The notes: a model not told the origin generated them from the sequence alone. Counted from the first letter of the stretch, positions 33,564-42,302 are shown. The stretch is DNA of 55,289 nucleotides from Candidimonas sp. (GCA_004297945.1 SCRC01000026.1:1-55289), one strand, 5' to 3'. A program made the numbers and translations.

Positions 33564-33589
33564 GCGTAAGAATAATCAGGGTCGCAGGG

Positions 33590-34543
33590 TCATGGCGCTT
33601 CTTGCGCCTGGCCTTGTGTTTTTCTGGCGCCAGCGGCATAAAGGGCAAGAATGCCGCACACGGCACTATTAGCGGGTGTGGGTATGTTCTTTTCGCGTCC
33701 AAGCTGAACCACGCCGCCGCTTAGCCAATCCACCTCCAGAGGGTTGCCGTTTTTAAGGTCATGGTGCATGGACGAATCCATATTGCCAGGTAAGGTATCG
33801 GCAAAAGCAAGGCGGTCGTCAGCGAAGTCTTCCGTCAGGGCAACGCCATGTGCACGACCGACCGCCACGACTTCACGCATTAGCCCTAGCATAAAGGCGC
33901 GGCTTCGAGCGTTGCCGAGAATGGGGCCGAGCAGCGCGCGCATCGACGTGGTCGTCGCCGAAAGCCCCACCAGCAAGACATATTTTTCCCAAATGGATCT
34001 GCGCACATCCTGGCTTAGCTCGGACGTGATTCCCGCATGCCGTAACGCTTTGTGCAGAAATTCAGCGCGCTCCGACTTGCGGCCGTCATATTCGCCCAGC
34101 ACGATACGTTGCATCGTGCCTATCTGATGAATGACACCAGGCCTTGAGACGTAAGCGCCCACATAGGCGACGCCGCCCATTATGTTTTGCGCGCCATATA
34201 TGCGACGTAAAGTGTCGTCTTTGATGACGCCGTTTTGCAGCGACAATATGCCGGTGTTCGGCCCCACCAGCGGCTTGATCAATTGCGCCGCCGATTCCGT
34301 ATCCCACAGTTTTACCGAAAGTATCACGAGATCAACCTGGCCCAATGTTGCAGGACTGTCTGTCGCCTGCACTTTCGCCAAGCGCATCTCGCCTTGCGTT
34401 TCGTTTTCAATCACCAGGCCATGCTCGCGCATCGCAGCCAAGTGCGCGCCGCGGGCGATAAAACGGACGTCGAAACCTGCTTGTGCGAGCTTGCCCCCAA
34501 AAAATCCGCCAACGCCTCCCGATCCCATCATCGCTATTTTCAC
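33590..34543 (-). CDS. Ketopantoate reductase family protein (PanE/ApbA)
   Basis: 317-aa NADPH-dependent 2-oxo-acid reductase. N-terminal Rossmann motif MGSGGVGGFFGGKLAQAG, AAMREHGLVIENETQGE, then LSLQNGVIKDDTLRRIYG-like region (ILSLQNGVIKDDTLRR), and the C-terminal MDSSMHHDLKNGNPLEVDWL containing the family's lysine and acidic catalytic residues. Genomes of this group carry several paralogues, so this need not be the pantothenate enzyme; after the HAAT operon it may act on a catabolic 2-oxo acid. Confidence 0.85.
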   Translation of the reverse strand: MKIAMMGSGGVGGFFGGKLAQAGFDVRFIARGAHLAAMREHGLVIENETQGEMRLAKVQATDSPATLGQVDLVILSVKLWDTESAAQLIKPLVGPNTGILSLQNGVIKDDTLRRIYGAQNIMGGVAYVGAYVSRPGVIHQIGTMQRIVLGEYDGRKSERAEFLHKALRHAGITSELSQDVRRSIWEKYVLLVGLSATTTSMRALLGPILGNARSRAFMLGLMREVVAVGRAHGVALTEDFADDRLAFADTLPGNMDSSMHHDLKNGNPLEVDWLSGGVVQLGREKNIPTPANSAVCGILALYAAGARKTQGQAQEAP

Positions 34544-34709
34544 AATCTATCCTCTACCTGAATATGGGCCATCTTTTACCGCAGTTACGCCGCTCGCAAA
34601 CGCCAGACGGCGCTATCGGCCCGGTACGCGTCATATTACACTTCCCGTAATTGGGCCGATTGCACTGAAAGATTCAGGAGTGTCGGGAAGAACCCAACCC
34701 GATGCGGCA

Positions 34710-35006
34710 ATGCAGTCGGTAGTCAGATTGCCCGATGGATTGATAGAAATGAGTTTTCCGCGGCGTAGCCCGGAACGGCTGGAAACGATGCTGGCAAGCC
34801 TGCTTGAGGGTTTGTCCGTTCGGCCCGTAGAAGTTTTAAGAAGCGAGCAAGCCTACTTTGCAGTTTATGAGAACGAGCAAGGCCTGGTCACGGGCTCCAT
34901 ACACGCGGGTCTGGTTCCCTTCTGGGCTGACAGGCTGGGGAAGACGAGCCTTGTAGCGTTGCAGGCATCGCGCCTTAGCGGCAGTTTTGCCAAGCCGCAC
35001 GGTTGA
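34710..35006 (+). CDS. Possible hypothetical protein
   Basis: 98-codon frame MQSVVRLPDGLIEMSFPRRS with a plausible soluble composition, preceded by only a weak ribosome-binding site. The same frame stays open far upstream over the antisense of the PanE gene, so the start is uncertain. No family recognised; could be non-coding. Confidence 0.3.
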   Translation: MQSVVRLPDGLIEMSFPRRSPERLETMLASLLEGLSVRPVEVLRSEQAYFAVYENEQGLVTGSIHAGLVPFWADRLGKTSLVALQASRLSGSFAKPHG

Positions 35007-35106
35007 TCGCACAGGTTCAGGATTAGTTCTTTTCAATCATTGACGCCTGGAGAAAAGAGCCTAGAATTCAGTTTGAATAAAAAGGTTGTACCTAAAGGAG
35101 GTCATC

Positions 35107-35547
35107 ATGGGCTCTATCGGCGAGCAGGAAGTCATCCGGCTCGGTCAGTTGGAAATCCGCTATCTACTTGATGGCTGCGCTGGCGCTAGCCCCAGCCGCC
35201 TGGGGTCCTTCGAACTGACTGTGCCTCCTAATGCGAATGTGCCGCCGCCACACAGCCACGCAGACAACGATGAGTTTGTCTACGTGCTTGACGGAGTTTT
35301 GCGTTATTCGGTTAATGAGATTACCCGTGATTTAGGAGTCGGGGATTCGATGTTCACTCCGCGCGGCGCGGTGCATGCTTTCAACAATCCGTATAGCAAA
35401 ACCGCTCGGGCGCTGATAATGCAAACACCCGACATTGGCCCGCAATACTTCCGCGATGTCAGAGCCATAATCGACGCGGGCGGCCCGCCCGACAAGACAA
35501 AACTGCTCGAGGTCATGACGCGATATGGGCTTACGTTGTCCGTGTAG
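35107..35547 (+). CDS. Cupin-domain protein
   Basis: 146 aa from MGSIGEQEVIRLGQLE with a strong AAAGGAGG ribosome-binding site. Cupin motif 1 PPPHSHADNDEFVYVLDGVL holds the HxH and Glu ligands; motif 2 GDSMFTPRGAVHAFNNPYSK holds the second His. Resembles small quercetin-2,3-dioxygenase-like cupins; no reaction can be assigned. This is the last recognisable chromosomal-backbone gene before the tRNA-Met-associated islands. Confidence 0.75.
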   Translation: MGSIGEQEVIRLGQLEIRYLLDGCAGASPSRLGSFELTVPPNANVPPPHSHADNDEFVYVLDGVLRYSVNEITRDLGVGDSMFTPRGAVHAFNNPYSKTARALIMQTPDIGPQYFRDVRAIIDAGGPPDKTKLLEVMTRYGLTLSV

Positions 35548-35560
35548 AGCCCCATTATCG

Positions 35561-35593
35561 TGCTTGATTTTACTGGTGGTGCATCCCTGATTC
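35561..35593 (-). repeat. Diverged third att copy (tRNA-Met 3' end)
   Basis: Over 33 bp this matches the tRNA-Met 3' end and adjoining downstream bases of the 100-bp att repeats at 29 of 33 positions, with no gaps (shared blocks TGCTTGAT, GGTGG, GCATCCCTGATTC). It lies 13 bp after the cupin stop. It marks the probable outer boundary of an older island. Confidence 0.7.
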
Positions 35594-35745
35594 TTAGGAT
35601 ACTTTCCGATAATCTTAGAAATTACTTTTATTTCAAAGGTTTACAGGCTGCTTAAGGGCTAGTGTACCGGTATGGTGTACCAGCTCCAACCAATTTCGAT
35701 TACGAAACTGAGACTCTATGTGATGTATTGACGGGTGCTAGAAAA

Positions 35746-35934
35746 TAGACGAAATGAGCGTTTTTAAGAAAAATAATACATAAATCAGACAAATATTTGA
35801 TTAGTCATACAGTTTTTAGACAAATTAACTGGTGGTTTATGCTGAATTAACCAAGAAACCGACAAACCTTACATCTATTAATTAATGCATTTTTCAGACA
35901 AACCATGAAATAATAAGGGGAATTTCAGACAAAT
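35746..35934 (+). promoter_or_regulatory. Repeated TCAGACAAA boxes upstream of the Fic gene
   Basis: AT-rich 400-bp region with five copies of TCAGACAAAY or close variants: 35785-35794, 35816-35825 (TTAGACAAAT), 35858-35867 (ACCGACAAAC), 35894-35903 and 35925-35934. A weaker TAGACGAAAT lies at 35746. All are on the same strand and spaced 31, 42, 36 and 31 bp. Likely operator array for the DNA-binding N-terminus of the downstream protein (inference). Confidence 0.6.
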
Positions 35935-35948
35935 ATGTTGGGTGTGAC

Positions 35949-37451
35949 ATGGGAATCAAACAGAAAATCGACCTTTCACTGCCAGAGACTGTCTTCACCG
36001 GTGAGGGTGACCCTGTCGCAGACCGCAAAGTTCTCCGGTTAGCTAGCGCGGGGCTATTACGCAAGCTCTACCAGGGAGTCTATACCAGCAACCTGGCCAG
36101 CCCCCCGGAAATGGTTGTGTTGCGCCATTGGTTGACCATCGTCAGCCACCTGCTGCCTGGTGGCGTCCTCAGCTATCGGAGCGGATATGACGCGAAGCCC
36201 GTCGAAGGAAGCCTCTATGTAACACGCGGAAATCGACCACGAACGCTTGAGCTGCCCGGACTCACCATTAAGGTTATTCCGGGCCCCGGGGCGGCCGATG
36301 GCGACATGCCTTACAAGAACCTTTTCCTGGCCAGCCAATCCCGTTGGTTATTGGAGAACATGGCGACTGGTCGTGGTGTCAGTGAGAGAGTGATTCCCCA
36401 GGAGACGCTCGAGGCTGAGCTTGATAAACTTCTTTCGATTCGGGGGGGGCATCGGTTCAACCAACTTAGGGATGCTTGTCGCACGTTAGCGAGCAAGATT
36501 GGCCGGGAAAAGGAGTTCAAGCGTCTGGATGGCATCATGGGCGCTTTGCTGGGTACCCACGAGAGCAAGAAGTTACACGGCAAGCAGGCGCTCGCGCGCG
36601 CCGCCGGCCGTCCCTATGACCCTGACCGTCTTGTGCTGTTTGATACCCTATTCAGCTGTTTACGGACTCAGCCCTTGACGGAGATGGCCGCCACAGCGGA
36701 AACAGGTGTCGCTCGCGAAAACTTTGCCTTTTTTGAGTCCTACTTCTCGAACTATATTGAAGGTACTACATTCCTGGTTAGCGAAGCCGAGGAAATCGTG
36801 TTTGAAGGCAAGCTTATACCAAACCGGACGGAGGACTCCCACGACATTTTGGGAACCTTTCAGGCTGCGATGCAAGCCCCTTGGCGCGACCAGCCGGCAA
36901 GTACGGCGGACGACTTCTTACATTGGCTCAAGAACGTCAACGCGCTGGTGATGCAGTCAAGGTTGGACAAGAACCCAGGCGAGTGGAAGAGCCAGAACAA
37001 CCAGGCCGGGGCGACGTTATTCGTGGCCCACGAGCTTGTGCAGGGCACTCTGCGGGAAGGCTTCGCGCGGATTCAGGCGCTGGAGGACCCCCTTGCCCGT
37101 GCGCTGATGACCATGTTTGTTGTCTCCGAAGTTCACCCTTTCAAGGATGGCAATGGCAGAACAGCACGCCTAGCCATGAACAGCGTGCTAAGTGCCGCAG
37201 GACTGTCGCGCATCATTGTGCCGACGGTCTATCGCGAGGATTATCTGTTGCCGCTGAAGAGCCTATCGAATCATGCCGACGCGACACCCTACATCCGAGC
37301 CATGACTCGCATCCATGCCTGGACGGTGGCCTTTGATTACACCCGGCCCCGGCCCGACCTCTATGAGGCGCTCAAGCGGTGCAATGCCTTTGAAGAAGAC
37401 CTACGAAACTACCGGCTGGTGTTCCCCGAGGTCAACGCAGAGGAGGCTTAA
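35949..37451 (+). CDS. AbiEi-like/Fic fusion: AMPylase with N-terminal DNA-binding domain
   Basis: 500 aa. Residues ~1-165 resemble AbiEi-type antitoxins (LASAGLLRKLYQGVYTSNLA, GGVLSYRSGYDAKPVEGSLY, RPRTLELPGLTIKVIPGPG): a winged helix plus antitoxin-like domain. Residues ~230-480 are a Fic domain with catalytic motif HPFKDGNGRTAR and, upstream, an inhibitory-helix motif SNYIEGT (S-x-x-x-E-G) that places it in class II Fic proteins. Fic enzymes transfer AMP to target hydroxyls; the inhibitory glutamate keeps them off. It lies in the older tRNA-Met island, preceded by a repeated-box region. The target is unknown. Defence or toxin-like function is likely but inferred. Confidence 0.82.
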   Translation: MGIKQKIDLSLPETVFTGEGDPVADRKVLRLASAGLLRKLYQGVYTSNLASPPEMVVLRHWLTIVSHLLPGGVLSYRSGYDAKPVEGSLYVTRGNRPRTLELPGLTIKVIPGPGAADGDMPYKNLFLASQSRWLLENMATGRGVSERVIPQETLEAELDKLLSIRGGHRFNQLRDACRTLASKIGREKEFKRLDGIMGALLGTHESKKLHGKQALARAAGRPYDPDRLVLFDTLFSCLRTQPLTEMAATAETGVARENFAFFESYFSNYIEGTTFLVSEAEEIVFEGKLIPNRTEDSHDILGTFQAAMQAPWRDQPASTADDFLHWLKNVNALVMQSRLDKNPGEWKSQNNQAGATLFVAHELVQGTLREGFARIQALEDPLARALMTMFVVSEVHPFKDGNGRTARLAMNSVLSAAGLSRIIVPTVYREDYLLPLKSLSNHADATPYIRAMTRIHAWTVAFDYTRPRPDLYEALKRCNAFEEDLRNYRLVFPEVNAEEA

Positions 37452-37503
37452 TGCGGCCTTGCCCCAGCTTACTGAGCTTTCAGCCATTGCGTGATGCTTG
37501 TCA

Positions 37504-38103
37504 TTAGCTTGCTGTCCAGGAGACCTTCCGCAGGCTCGCAGGCAAGCGACGTGTAATCACGTGTAGTGATGTTGCGGCGTTCATACGTACTATCGATAAG
37601 TAGGAGTTGGCGCGAGATAAATTTTCGGTACCGTCCGCTCGATAAGTCATGACAGAGAAATGATTGACTCGAAGGGGATTACTGGCGAGCAATTTGATAA
37701 GCACAATGTCCCGCAGCCATGCTCGGTAGTCGCGGACGCGTGTCGATGGCGGTGGATTCTCTTCCAACGCCTTTGGAAGTCGCAGCAACTCCTTTAGTGG
37801 ATGTGAGCTCCTCTATTGGGGGGCGATGAATGACAATACTGTCTGCAAGAACGTCGCAAGCCCGTGATGGCGCATGTTTCCGGCTCGGCGCCTGTTCCAT
37901 ACAATGTATTGTCTGACAAGCTCCGGAAATGTTAGCCACGCCAGTGTGTACCCGTCCTGCTCCGCAATACCCTGGCCTTTGGGGCGAGACAGTTTCAGGT
38001 ATCCCAGAAAATTGCTAATTGCATTCCAGGTCACGCCGGTGGTCACGCACACATAGCCATCAAAGAGCATTGACCAGTTTATTCTGGTGCCTGTCGCCTC
38101 CAA
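37504..38103 (-). pseudogene. Broken large site-specific integrase
   Basis: One minus-strand frame interrupted by a single in-frame TAG at 37813-37815. Upstream half: NAISNFLGYLKLSRPKGQGI then FLQTVLSFIAPQ (core-binding SAM-like domain). Downstream half: RVRDYRAWLRDIVLIKLLAS then NPLRVNHFSVMTYRADGT (start of the catalytic domain with its Arg). The N-terminus and all C-terminal catalytic residues (HxxR, Tyr) are missing. It resembles large integrases of genomic islands. Family assignment is from memory of such proteins. Confidence 0.55.
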
Positions 38104-38109
38104 TGGTTT

Positions 38110-38339
38110 CAGACGCCAGCTGTTGTGTTTGTTGGTGGTCTACGTTCATTAACTGGTGCGCCGATCAACCGGACTATAGCGCCCAGGTGCAGCGCGACGC
38201 GTGCGAACGAATGAAGCGCGACATGCCTAGGCCCAATGCCCGCGACGATTGTTTGCAGCGTGAACAGCTGGAGCTGTGGTTTCAGCATGTGCGGCGGCTG
38301 CCGAATCCCGTAGCCGGTGAGTACGGCCAGGGATCTTGA
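38110..38339 (+). pseudogene. Fragment of a tyrosine integrase related to the intact one at 39429
   Basis: STFINWCADQPDYSAQVQRD and the following DACERMKRDMPRPNARDDCL, then QREQLELWFQHVRRLPNPVA, align closely with the intact integrase segment ATFINWCTDRPEYRDQVHAD and following residues. There is a frameshift near 38138, and nothing before or after matches. It is the middle part of a lost integrase of the same subfamily, presumably the one that mobilised the older island. Confidence 0.75.
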
Positions 38340-38460
38340 TGGGGTTGGGTGGGGAATTGATCAAATAACGTGATGGAATGACGTTGGCCCCCCTCGAGGT
38401 GCTTGAACAAATGCACCTTTTGGGGGAGTCTCTTGTTTACCAAGACTCGAGACGCCCCCA

Positions 38461-38805
38461 GTGTGCCATATCCTTTTGAATGACCCGAAGTTTTTTTCTT
38501 TGCTGTTGCACATTGATCGTGATCTGGCGCAGCAGTGTCGGGCGGCTGGCTGCCCCTGTGGCGGCACGTTGCATCAGGCCAACTATCCGCGTAAGCCGCG
38601 CGGTTGCCCGCGTGAGGCGCGTGCCGATTGTGAGCGGCGTTTTAGCTTTTGCTGCAACCGCTGTCGTAGGCGTATAACGGCCCGGTCGGTGCGCTTCATG
38701 GGGCGGCGCGCGTATCGCGGACGCGTAGTCGCTGGGTTGCGTCTGGACCTGTACGCCTCAGATCCGAAACGTGGGGCGATGTGGCATGTCCGGACCGCAA
38801 AATAG
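38461..38805 (+). CDS. Cysteine-rich zinc-ribbon-like protein, probably truncated
   Basis: 114 aa. Paired cysteines AAGCPCGGTLHQANYPRKPR and FCCNRCRRRITARSVRFMGR suggest a zinc ribbon. Similar proteins of about 180-200 residues, often beside integrases and transposases, continue with a helical C-terminal part that is missing here, where the frame ends after a change in sequence. Possibly a decayed gene. Function unknown. Confidence 0.45.
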   Translation: MCHILLNDPKFFSLLLHIDRDLAQQCRAAGCPCGGTLHQANYPRKPRGCPREARADCERRFSFCCNRCRRRITARSVRFMGRRAYRGRVVAGLRLDLYASDPKRGAMWHVRTAK

Positions 38806-38910
38806 GGGGTAATTGGGGTATTTGGGGTATTTTTCCAAGCTACACGTGTATTTGTCATTGACTGTTTTTACACAAGAGCCAGAAATTGCCCCAATTACCC
38901 CAAATACCCA
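38806..38910. repeat. G-rich inverted repeat around TACACGTGTA
   Basis: Three 9-bp units GGGGTAATT-GGGGTATTT-GGGGTATTT (about 38806-38832) face an inverted block of CCCCAATTA-CCCCAAATA-CCC (38889-38910). The spacer contains the perfect palindrome TACACGTGTA (38841-38850). No gene is seen from 38806 to 39428; the rest of that stretch holds only the att copy and the int leader. Confidence 0.7.
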
Positions 38911-39170
38911 CGGATGGTCAACAATAGGTTGCCAGAGTGTTCTGACCACTCGATAAAAGCACAAACGCGAGCCGGAGTATCTCTCCTGCAGGCTTCTGGG
39001 GCGTCTCGTAAGGAGGTCTAGATGCTAATGCGAACCAGTGCAGCTAGAGAATGCCGGTGTATTTATGTGATTGTCACGCATCACCATGCCGGGTCGGCGC
39101 CGTGTTCATAACGCGCTGATGATAAATCGCATTGACCTTTCAGGGGTACACAGGGCAGGGGGTACATATA

Positions 39171-39270
39171 AGGAAAAACAAAAACGCCAACCCCGAAAGA
39201 TTGGCGTAAGTGCTTGATATTCTTGGTGGCGCATCCCTGATTCGAACAGGGGACCTGCGGATTATGATTC
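39171..39270 (-). repeat. att direct repeat, int-proximal copy (100 bp)
   Basis: Identical to 54252-54351. On the minus strand it comprises the tRNA-Met 3' part (from inside the anticodon arm), the CCA end, an intergenic spacer and the tRNA terminator hairpin. The 5' part of the tRNA is absent here, so this copy is the displaced chromosomal 3' half. Confidence 0.92.
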
Positions 39271-39393
39271 TGTAAAACATAGTGTTTTTCGATATTCATT
39301 CATGTTGATTAAAACCAACTAAACATAGCATTTATGCGCCTTACAGGCTGTCTACATCAGTCCGAAGGTTGATTGATATTGATTAGAATAGTA

Positions 39394-39428
39394 TATTAAA
39401 GTCTACATGGCGGCTACATGGAGGCTCT
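39394..39428 (+). repeat. Integrase arm-type-like repeats upstream of int
   Basis: TATTAAAGTCTACATGGCGG plus CTACATG (39394-39420) recurs exactly at 54223-54249, next to the other att copy. Inside it CTACATGGCGG-CTACATGGAGG is an 11-bp direct repeat overlapping the int ribosome-binding site; GTCTACATC at ~39350 is a further partial copy. Equal position beside both element ends suggests integrase/excisionase arm sites that may also repress int. Confidence 0.65.
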
Positions 39429-40814
39429 ATGGCAAAGGGACGAATCAGACTCACGCAGGGGCGTATTGACGGCGCGGCGTGTCCTGACGGCAGGCAACAG
39501 GGCTTCATACGCGACCTGGAACAGCCTGGGCTGGCGCTGCGCGTGACCGCATCCGGCAATAAGGGATACGTCTACGAGGGCAAGCTGGATGGGAAAACCA
39601 TCCGCGTGACAGTGGGCGACCCCAAGACGCTGACACTGAGCCAGGCGCGCGATAGAGCCGCCGCAATACGAGTGATGATTAGGGCGGGCCGAGACCCGCG
39701 CATAATCAAAGCCGAACGCATGGCCGATGATGCCAACAGGCGCGATAAGGCCAAGCAGGAAAGCGCCGCCGCGCTGGACGCCTGGGACGCATATATCAAG
39801 GCCCGCGCTAGGAAATGGAGCGCCCGCCATAAGGCCGACCATCAAACCATGAGCCGGGCCGGGGGCGAGACGATTACACGCGGCAGACGCCACGGCATGA
39901 GCGATACAAAGGAGCCGGGCATATTGCGCCCCCTGCTGGAACGGCCATTGTCCGAGATAACCCGCGACCGTATCGCCGTCTGGCTGGAAGTGCAAGCGCC
40001 GCGCCGCCCGACACGCGCCCGCCTTGCGCTGTCATTATTGGCTACCTTCATTAACTGGTGTACTGACCGCCCGGAATACCGCGACCAGGTACACGCTGAC
40101 GCCTGCCTACGCATGAAAAAGGATTTACCCAAGGCCCAGACCCGAGACGATTGCTTGCAGCATGAACAACTGGCGCTTTGGTTCGAGCATGTGCGCACGC
40201 TCCAAAACCCGGTTATTGCCGCGTACCTGCAGGCCTTGTTATTGACCGGCGCACGGCGCAACGAATTAGCCGCGCTGACATGGGCTGATGTGGATTTTCA
40301 GTGGGCCAGCATGACTATCCATGACAAGGTGGAAGACACCCGCACCATACCGCTGACGCCCTACATCAAAAGCCTATTGCTTGGTCTACAACGGATAAAC
40401 AACACGCCCCCGAACGTTCTTTATCTGGAACGGCTCAGGGAGCAGGGGAAAAAATGGAAACCGTCGCCATGGATATTCAGTAGCCCGACGGCGGCTAGTG
40501 GGCGCATACAGGAACCGCGTATAGCGCATAACCGGGCATTACAGGCCGCTGGCTTGCCTGCCCTGTCCATACATGGCTTGCGGCGTTCTTTCGGCACCTT
40601 GGCTGAATGGGTAGAGTGCCCGGCGGGAGTGGTCGCGCAAATCATGGGGCATAAGCCAAGCGCCATTGCCGAAAAGCATTACCGGCGCCGCCCCTTGGAC
40701 TTGCTGCGCATGTGGCATACCAAAATAGAGGGCTGGATATTAGAGCAGGCAGGCATTGAGCAGCCCAAGGAGAAAGCGACCAGGTTGCGCGCAATGCAAA
40801 AGGACGCTGCGTAG
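39429..40814 (+). CDS. int: Tyrosine-type site-specific integrase
   Basis: 461 aa. N-terminal arm-binding (DUF4102-like) domain GYVYEGKLDGKTIRVTVGDP then LTLSQARDRAAAIRVMI; a core-binding domain at ~130-250; catalytic domain with Arg in LLLTGARRNELAALTW, HGLRRSF (His-x-x-Arg), MGHKPS and the tyrosine nucleophile in AEKHYRRR. Intact RHRY set. GGAGG lies just upstream within the arm-type repeats. Integrates at the tRNA-Met 3' end, 159 bp from its start. Related to the fragment at 38110-38339. Confidence 0.92.
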   Translation: MAKGRIRLTQGRIDGAACPDGRQQGFIRDLEQPGLALRVTASGNKGYVYEGKLDGKTIRVTVGDPKTLTLSQARDRAAAIRVMIRAGRDPRIIKAERMADDANRRDKAKQESAAALDAWDAYIKARARKWSARHKADHQTMSRAGGETITRGRRHGMSDTKEPGILRPLLERPLSEITRDRIAVWLEVQAPRRPTRARLALSLLATFINWCTDRPEYRDQVHADACLRMKKDLPKAQTRDDCLQHEQLALWFEHVRTLQNPVIAAYLQALLLTGARRNELAALTWADVDFQWASMTIHDKVEDTRTIPLTPYIKSLLLGLQRINNTPPNVLYLERLREQGKKWKPSPWIFSSPTAASGRIQEPRIAHNRALQAAGLPALSIHGLRRSFGTLAEWVECPAGVVAQIMGHKPSAIAEKHYRRRPLDLLRMWHTKIEGWILEQAGIEQPKEKATRLRAMQKDAA

Positions 40815-40976
40815 CGGCAAGCCCCCTGTGGATAACTCTTTGTGCAGACCAAAAATAAAAGTGGCTAGTTTTTGACCATAACCCCCATTCCTCGCCAAGC
40901 CTTGCGGCGCCTACGTTTCCCGATATGCGTACAAAACTTATGCACCGGGCGTATTCTCATAACGGGTCTTATGTCA

Positions 40977-41013
40977 ATTATGCAAATAAATATTATCAAA
41001 ATATTTGCATTAT
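40977..41013. promoter_or_regulatory. Operator-like inverted repeat upstream of Cro-like gene
   Basis: ATTATGCAAATA (40977-40988) and TATTTGCATTAT (41002-41013) form 12-bp arms with one mismatch and a 13-bp spacer, in an AT-rich region 73 bp before the HTH gene. Geometry suits a dimeric HTH repressor. No gene is seen between the int stop (40814) and 41086. Confidence 0.55.
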
Positions 41014-41085
41014 GGAATTTTAAGGAATAAGATAGGACCACTTTCCGCGCACGCGCGAACCATCACAATTAGGAAATCTGCTCCA

Positions 41086-41310
41086 ATGGGACCCAACGAA
41101 TTTGAACAGGCGCTGGCCGGCCTGAACTGGAAAAAGGTGGATTTCTGCCGAGCCGCAGGTCTGAATCAGTCGACCATTTCCCGCTGGATAGCTGAAGACA
41201 CCGAGATACCCCCTTGGGTCGACAAGTTTTTAGGCATGGCGCTGGAGGTCAAGCGCCTGCATGACACGTATGTATTGCCGCCCAAGGCCGGCAAGAAATC
41301 CGACGCCTGA
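41086..41310 (+). CDS. Small Cro/CI-like HTH protein
   Basis: 74 aa from MGPNEFEQALAGLNWKKVDF with AGGAAA upstream. Helix-turn-helix FCRAAGLNQSTISRWIAEDT is followed by a short dimerisation-like tail. The longer frame from 41005 runs through the operator region. Probably controls the following small-gene operon or its own promoter. Confidence 0.7.
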   Translation: MGPNEFEQALAGLNWKKVDFCRAAGLNQSTISRWIAEDTEIPPWVDKFLGMALEVKRLHDTYVLPPKAGKKSDA

Positions 41311-41394
41311 CGGTTTCAGGCAAAAGACGGGCCCGACCAGTGTTGACGCACTAGGCAGGCCCTGACCACCATCACTAAATGGAGTTAGATAACG

Positions 41395-41697
41395 ATGGCT
41401 ACCAAGGATATTAACTTAGCCGAGCTGGCTAATTTTGGGCCGATCATCAATGATGAAGAGGTGGAGCGTATAGAAAATATCGCCACATCCCAAGGAATAG
41501 GCCAAGGCAGGCGATTAGTGCTTATTAACCTGTCGAGGGGGGCCGATACTATTTCAAACATTAGCATTACTGCGCCTGGCGCGTTCGCTGAAATAATCGA
41601 GGTGATGGAGGACTATCAAAGACACGTCAAGCACTTGTCGGAGATGGTCGACGCGGCAATGCTGCGTGTGCGAATTGCTGATTGTCGGGAGGCATAA
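41395..41697 (+). CDS. Hypothetical island protein
   Basis: 100 aa with GGAG upstream. Acidic N-terminal half (LAELANFGPIINDEEVERIE) and a helical C-terminal half (GAFAEIIEVMEDYQRHVKHL). No known family. First of a tightly packed group of four small genes. Confidence 0.6.
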   Translation: MATKDINLAELANFGPIINDEEVERIENIATSQGIGQGRRLVLINLSRGADTISNISITAPGAFAEIIEVMEDYQRHVKHLSEMVDAAMLRVRIADCREA

Positions 41698-41699
41698 TC

Positions 41700-42302
41700 A
41701 TGACTTCCGAAAAACTGGCTATCGACCCTTCCCTTGCTGCGGTACTCGGTACCAGCGACGCCCTGAGTCAAGCGCTCGCATGTGTCAGAGCCGCCATGCT
41801 CGCAATAAACGATGGCGTTGAACTGAAGGTTGATCACTTCTCACTGCTCAAATGCGCCGAGGACATCATTGAATCCCGTATGGAGATCATTGAAAAAGCC
41901 GAGGATGTGTTAGGTGACCTGCAGAGCCAATCGGTGGACGCGCAGCAAAGCGGTTACCAGGCCGCGCGTTCATGGTATGCGGACATGCTGGGTCGTATAG
42001 AAGCTCTTGATAGTGCCTATGGTTTGAGCGGCTATTGCGTTGATAGCAAATTGCGAGGTGCGTTCGAGGCGCTGTCCGTTGACCAACGCGGCGCGTTTCT
42101 GGACGCCGTTGGAGACTACCTCGTAACCTTCATTGCGATTGGCCAACCCTCTGAATCCTTCCTCGTGGACGCAGACCGCCTGCGGATGCATGCGTCCACA
42201 CCCGAAGAGCAAGACGCCTGGGCTGACGCGTGTGAGCACGCCGAGCAAGACGCAGAGGGTGATATTGCCCTGGCTAGTAGCTATGCCGGAGGCCAATCAT
42301 GA
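41700..42302 (+). CDS. Hypothetical island protein
   Basis: 200 aa from MTSEKLAIDPSLAAV, 2 bp after the previous stop. Helical and acidic (DAWADACEHAEQDAEGDIAL at the C-terminus), with a central QAARSWYADMLGRIEALDSA. No recognised domain. Overlaps the next gene by 4 bp (ATGA). Confidence 0.6.
   Translation: MTSEKLAIDPSLAAVLGTSDALSQALACVRAAMLAINDGVELKVDHFSLLKCAEDIIESRMEIIEKAEDVLGDLQSQSVDAQQSGYQAARSWYADMLGRIEALDSAYGLSGYCVDSKLRGAFEALSVDQRGAFLDAVGDYLVTFIAIGQPSESFLVDADRLRMHASTPEEQDAWADACEHAEQDAEGDIALASSYAGGQS

Larger units (their letters stand above)
35561..39270. mobile_element. Older, eroded tRNA-Met island
   Basis: Sequence between the diverged att copy and the first 100-bp att repeat. It holds an AbiEi-Fic fusion gene, two broken integrase genes on opposite strands, a truncated cysteine-rich protein gene and a G-rich inverted repeat. 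Composition is locally AT-rich (35.6-35.95 kb). Mobility genes are dead, so it is a relic placed beside the younger element. Confidence 0.6.

Noticed and set aside
39171-39270. A second functional tRNA-Met gene
   Set aside because: The acceptor 5' strand, D arm and 5' anticodon stem are absent; only the 3' part and terminator remain, as expected for an att duplicate.
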